This document shows, piece by piece, positions 4,544-5,215 of a DNA stretch of 5,215 bases. The DNA comes from CAZOHN01 sp964579325 (GTDB lineage: Bacteria > Pseudomonadota > Alphaproteobacteria > Rhodobacterales > Rhodobacteraceae). Where the stretch lies: positions 1 through 5,215 of the forward strand of contig CAZOHN010000241.1 of assembly GCA_964579325.1 (NCBI GenBank), given 5' to 3'. The translations under genes and the position numbers were made by a program. Position 1 is the stretch's first letter. Each line of letters starts with the position of its first letter. The notes under the pieces are model-generated. The model did no database searches. It was given only the letters and a program-made list of their open reading frames with translations, and was not told where the DNA came from.

Positions 4544-5215
4544 CCGACTGTGTCGCGCGGCCCGAGGACCGCGCCCGGTTCCGGGGAGCACCCTTGCGGG
4601 CGCTGTGCTTGGCCTTGGGCTGTGCCGCGCGTTCGGGCGCCCGTTGCCGGGGCGCGGAGCGGGTGTTGGCCTTCGCCGCCTTCGTCTCCTGCGCCGCCGC
4701 CACGGCATCGCGGCCCCAGGCAGTGCCGCCGATGACGTGGATCGTGGCCTTCATCGCCTTCTCGATGGCGCGCAGCTCGTCCATCTCGGCGGCCGAACAG
4801 AAGGCGATCGCTTTGCCGTCCGCCCCGGCGCGCGCGGTGCGGCCGATCCGGTGGACATAGGCCTCGGGCACGTTCGGCAGGTCGTAGTTGTAGACGTGGC
4901 GCACCTGCGGGATGTCGAGGCCGCGTGCGGCCACGTCGGTCGCCACCAGCACCTTGATGTCGCCCGCCTTGAATGCCGCAAGCGCGCGGTCGCGGTTGTT
5001 CTGGCTCTTGTTGCCGTGGATCGAAGCCGCGGAGAAGCCCCAGGACACCAGCAGGTTCATCAGCTTCTCGGCGCCGTGCTTGGTGCGCGCGAACACCAGC
5101 GCGAGGTCGTCGCGGTGGGTGTCGAGATAGCTCTCCAACAGCTTCGCCTTGTCGCCCTGGCTGACGAAGTGGACCGCCTGGTCCACCTTGTCGGCGGCGC
5201 GTCCGGGCGGGTTCA
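4536..5215 (-). CDS. rhlE: DEAD-box RNA helicase, RhlE-like, C-terminal half (5' end outside window)
   Basis: The last 225 residues are present; the N-terminal RecA domain with the Walker and DEAD motifs lies beyond base 5215. The reading frame is open to the window edge (NPPGRAADKVDQAVHF), so a GTG at 5186 is internal, not a start. The helicase C-terminal domain shows motif IV (LALVFARTK, 37-45), the RhlE-typical IHGNKSQNNR (65-74), motif V (ATDVAARGLDI, 91-101) and motif VI (HRIGRTARAG, 121-130). The tail at about 171-225 is low-complexity and rich in Ala, Arg, Lys and Pro, as in RNA-binding extensions of this group. These enzymes unwind RNA duplexes with ATP, in ribosome assembly and mRNA turnover. 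The rhlE symbol is by motif resemblance and has not been tested by phylogeny. The stop overlaps the end of the convergent exported-protein gene by 8 bases. Confidence 0.9.
   Translation of the reverse strand, partial: NPPGRAADKVDQAVHFVSQGDKAKLLESYLDTHRDDLALVFARTKHGAEKLMNLLVSWGFSAASIHGNKSQNNRDRALAAFKAGDIKVLVATDVAARGLDIPQVRHVYNYDLPNVPEAYVHRIGRTARAGADGKAIAFCSAAEMDELRAIEKAMKATIHVIGGTAWGRDAVAAAQETKAAKANTRSAPRQRAPERAAQPKAKHSARKGAPRNRARSSGRATQSVS

Overview
This 5.2 kb window is very GC-rich (about 70-80% in most genes, by eye). Its gene families are typical of an alphaproteobacterium, and a member of the Rhodobacteraceae is the best guess. That guess rests on base composition, a Tat-type alpha/beta hydrolase, a DUF1989 protein and an RhlE-like helicase with a basic tail. 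No rRNA, tRNA, CRISPR array, transposase or phage gene is visible.

Layout from left to right: (a) 1-99, the last 32 codons of an unrecognised plus-strand gene; (b) 157-1341, minus strand, an S41-type serine peptidase of clearly lower GC (about 55-62% in sampled lines), followed by a still more AT-rich spacer holding several dyads, including an 18-bp perfect palindrome; (c) 1555-2025, minus strand, a small exported OmpA-domain protein with a readable promoter and ribosome-binding site, and a 15-bp tandem repeat just upstream of the promoter; (d) 2109-2969, minus strand, a DUF1989 protein of the urea carboxylase-associated family; (e) 3066-4034, plus strand, divergent from (d), an alpha/beta hydrolase with a twin-arginine-like N-terminus; (f) 4103-4543, plus strand, a small exported protein of unknown function with a CCP motif; (g) 4536-5215, minus strand, the C-terminal half of an RhlE-like DEAD-box RNA helicase, converging on (f) with an 8-bp overlap.

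The genes do not form an obvious pathway. Three products are probably exported or membrane-anchored (OmpA-like, hydrolase, CCP protein). The DUF1989 protein is probably a cytoplasmic metabolic enzyme and the helicase acts on RNA. The S41 gene and its spacer look like an acquired patch. I do not see convincing evidence of an undescribed multi-gene system. The best leads are the S41 patch with its dyad-rich spacer, the tandem repeat abutting the OmpA promoter, and the orphan DUF1989 gene divergent from the hydrolase.
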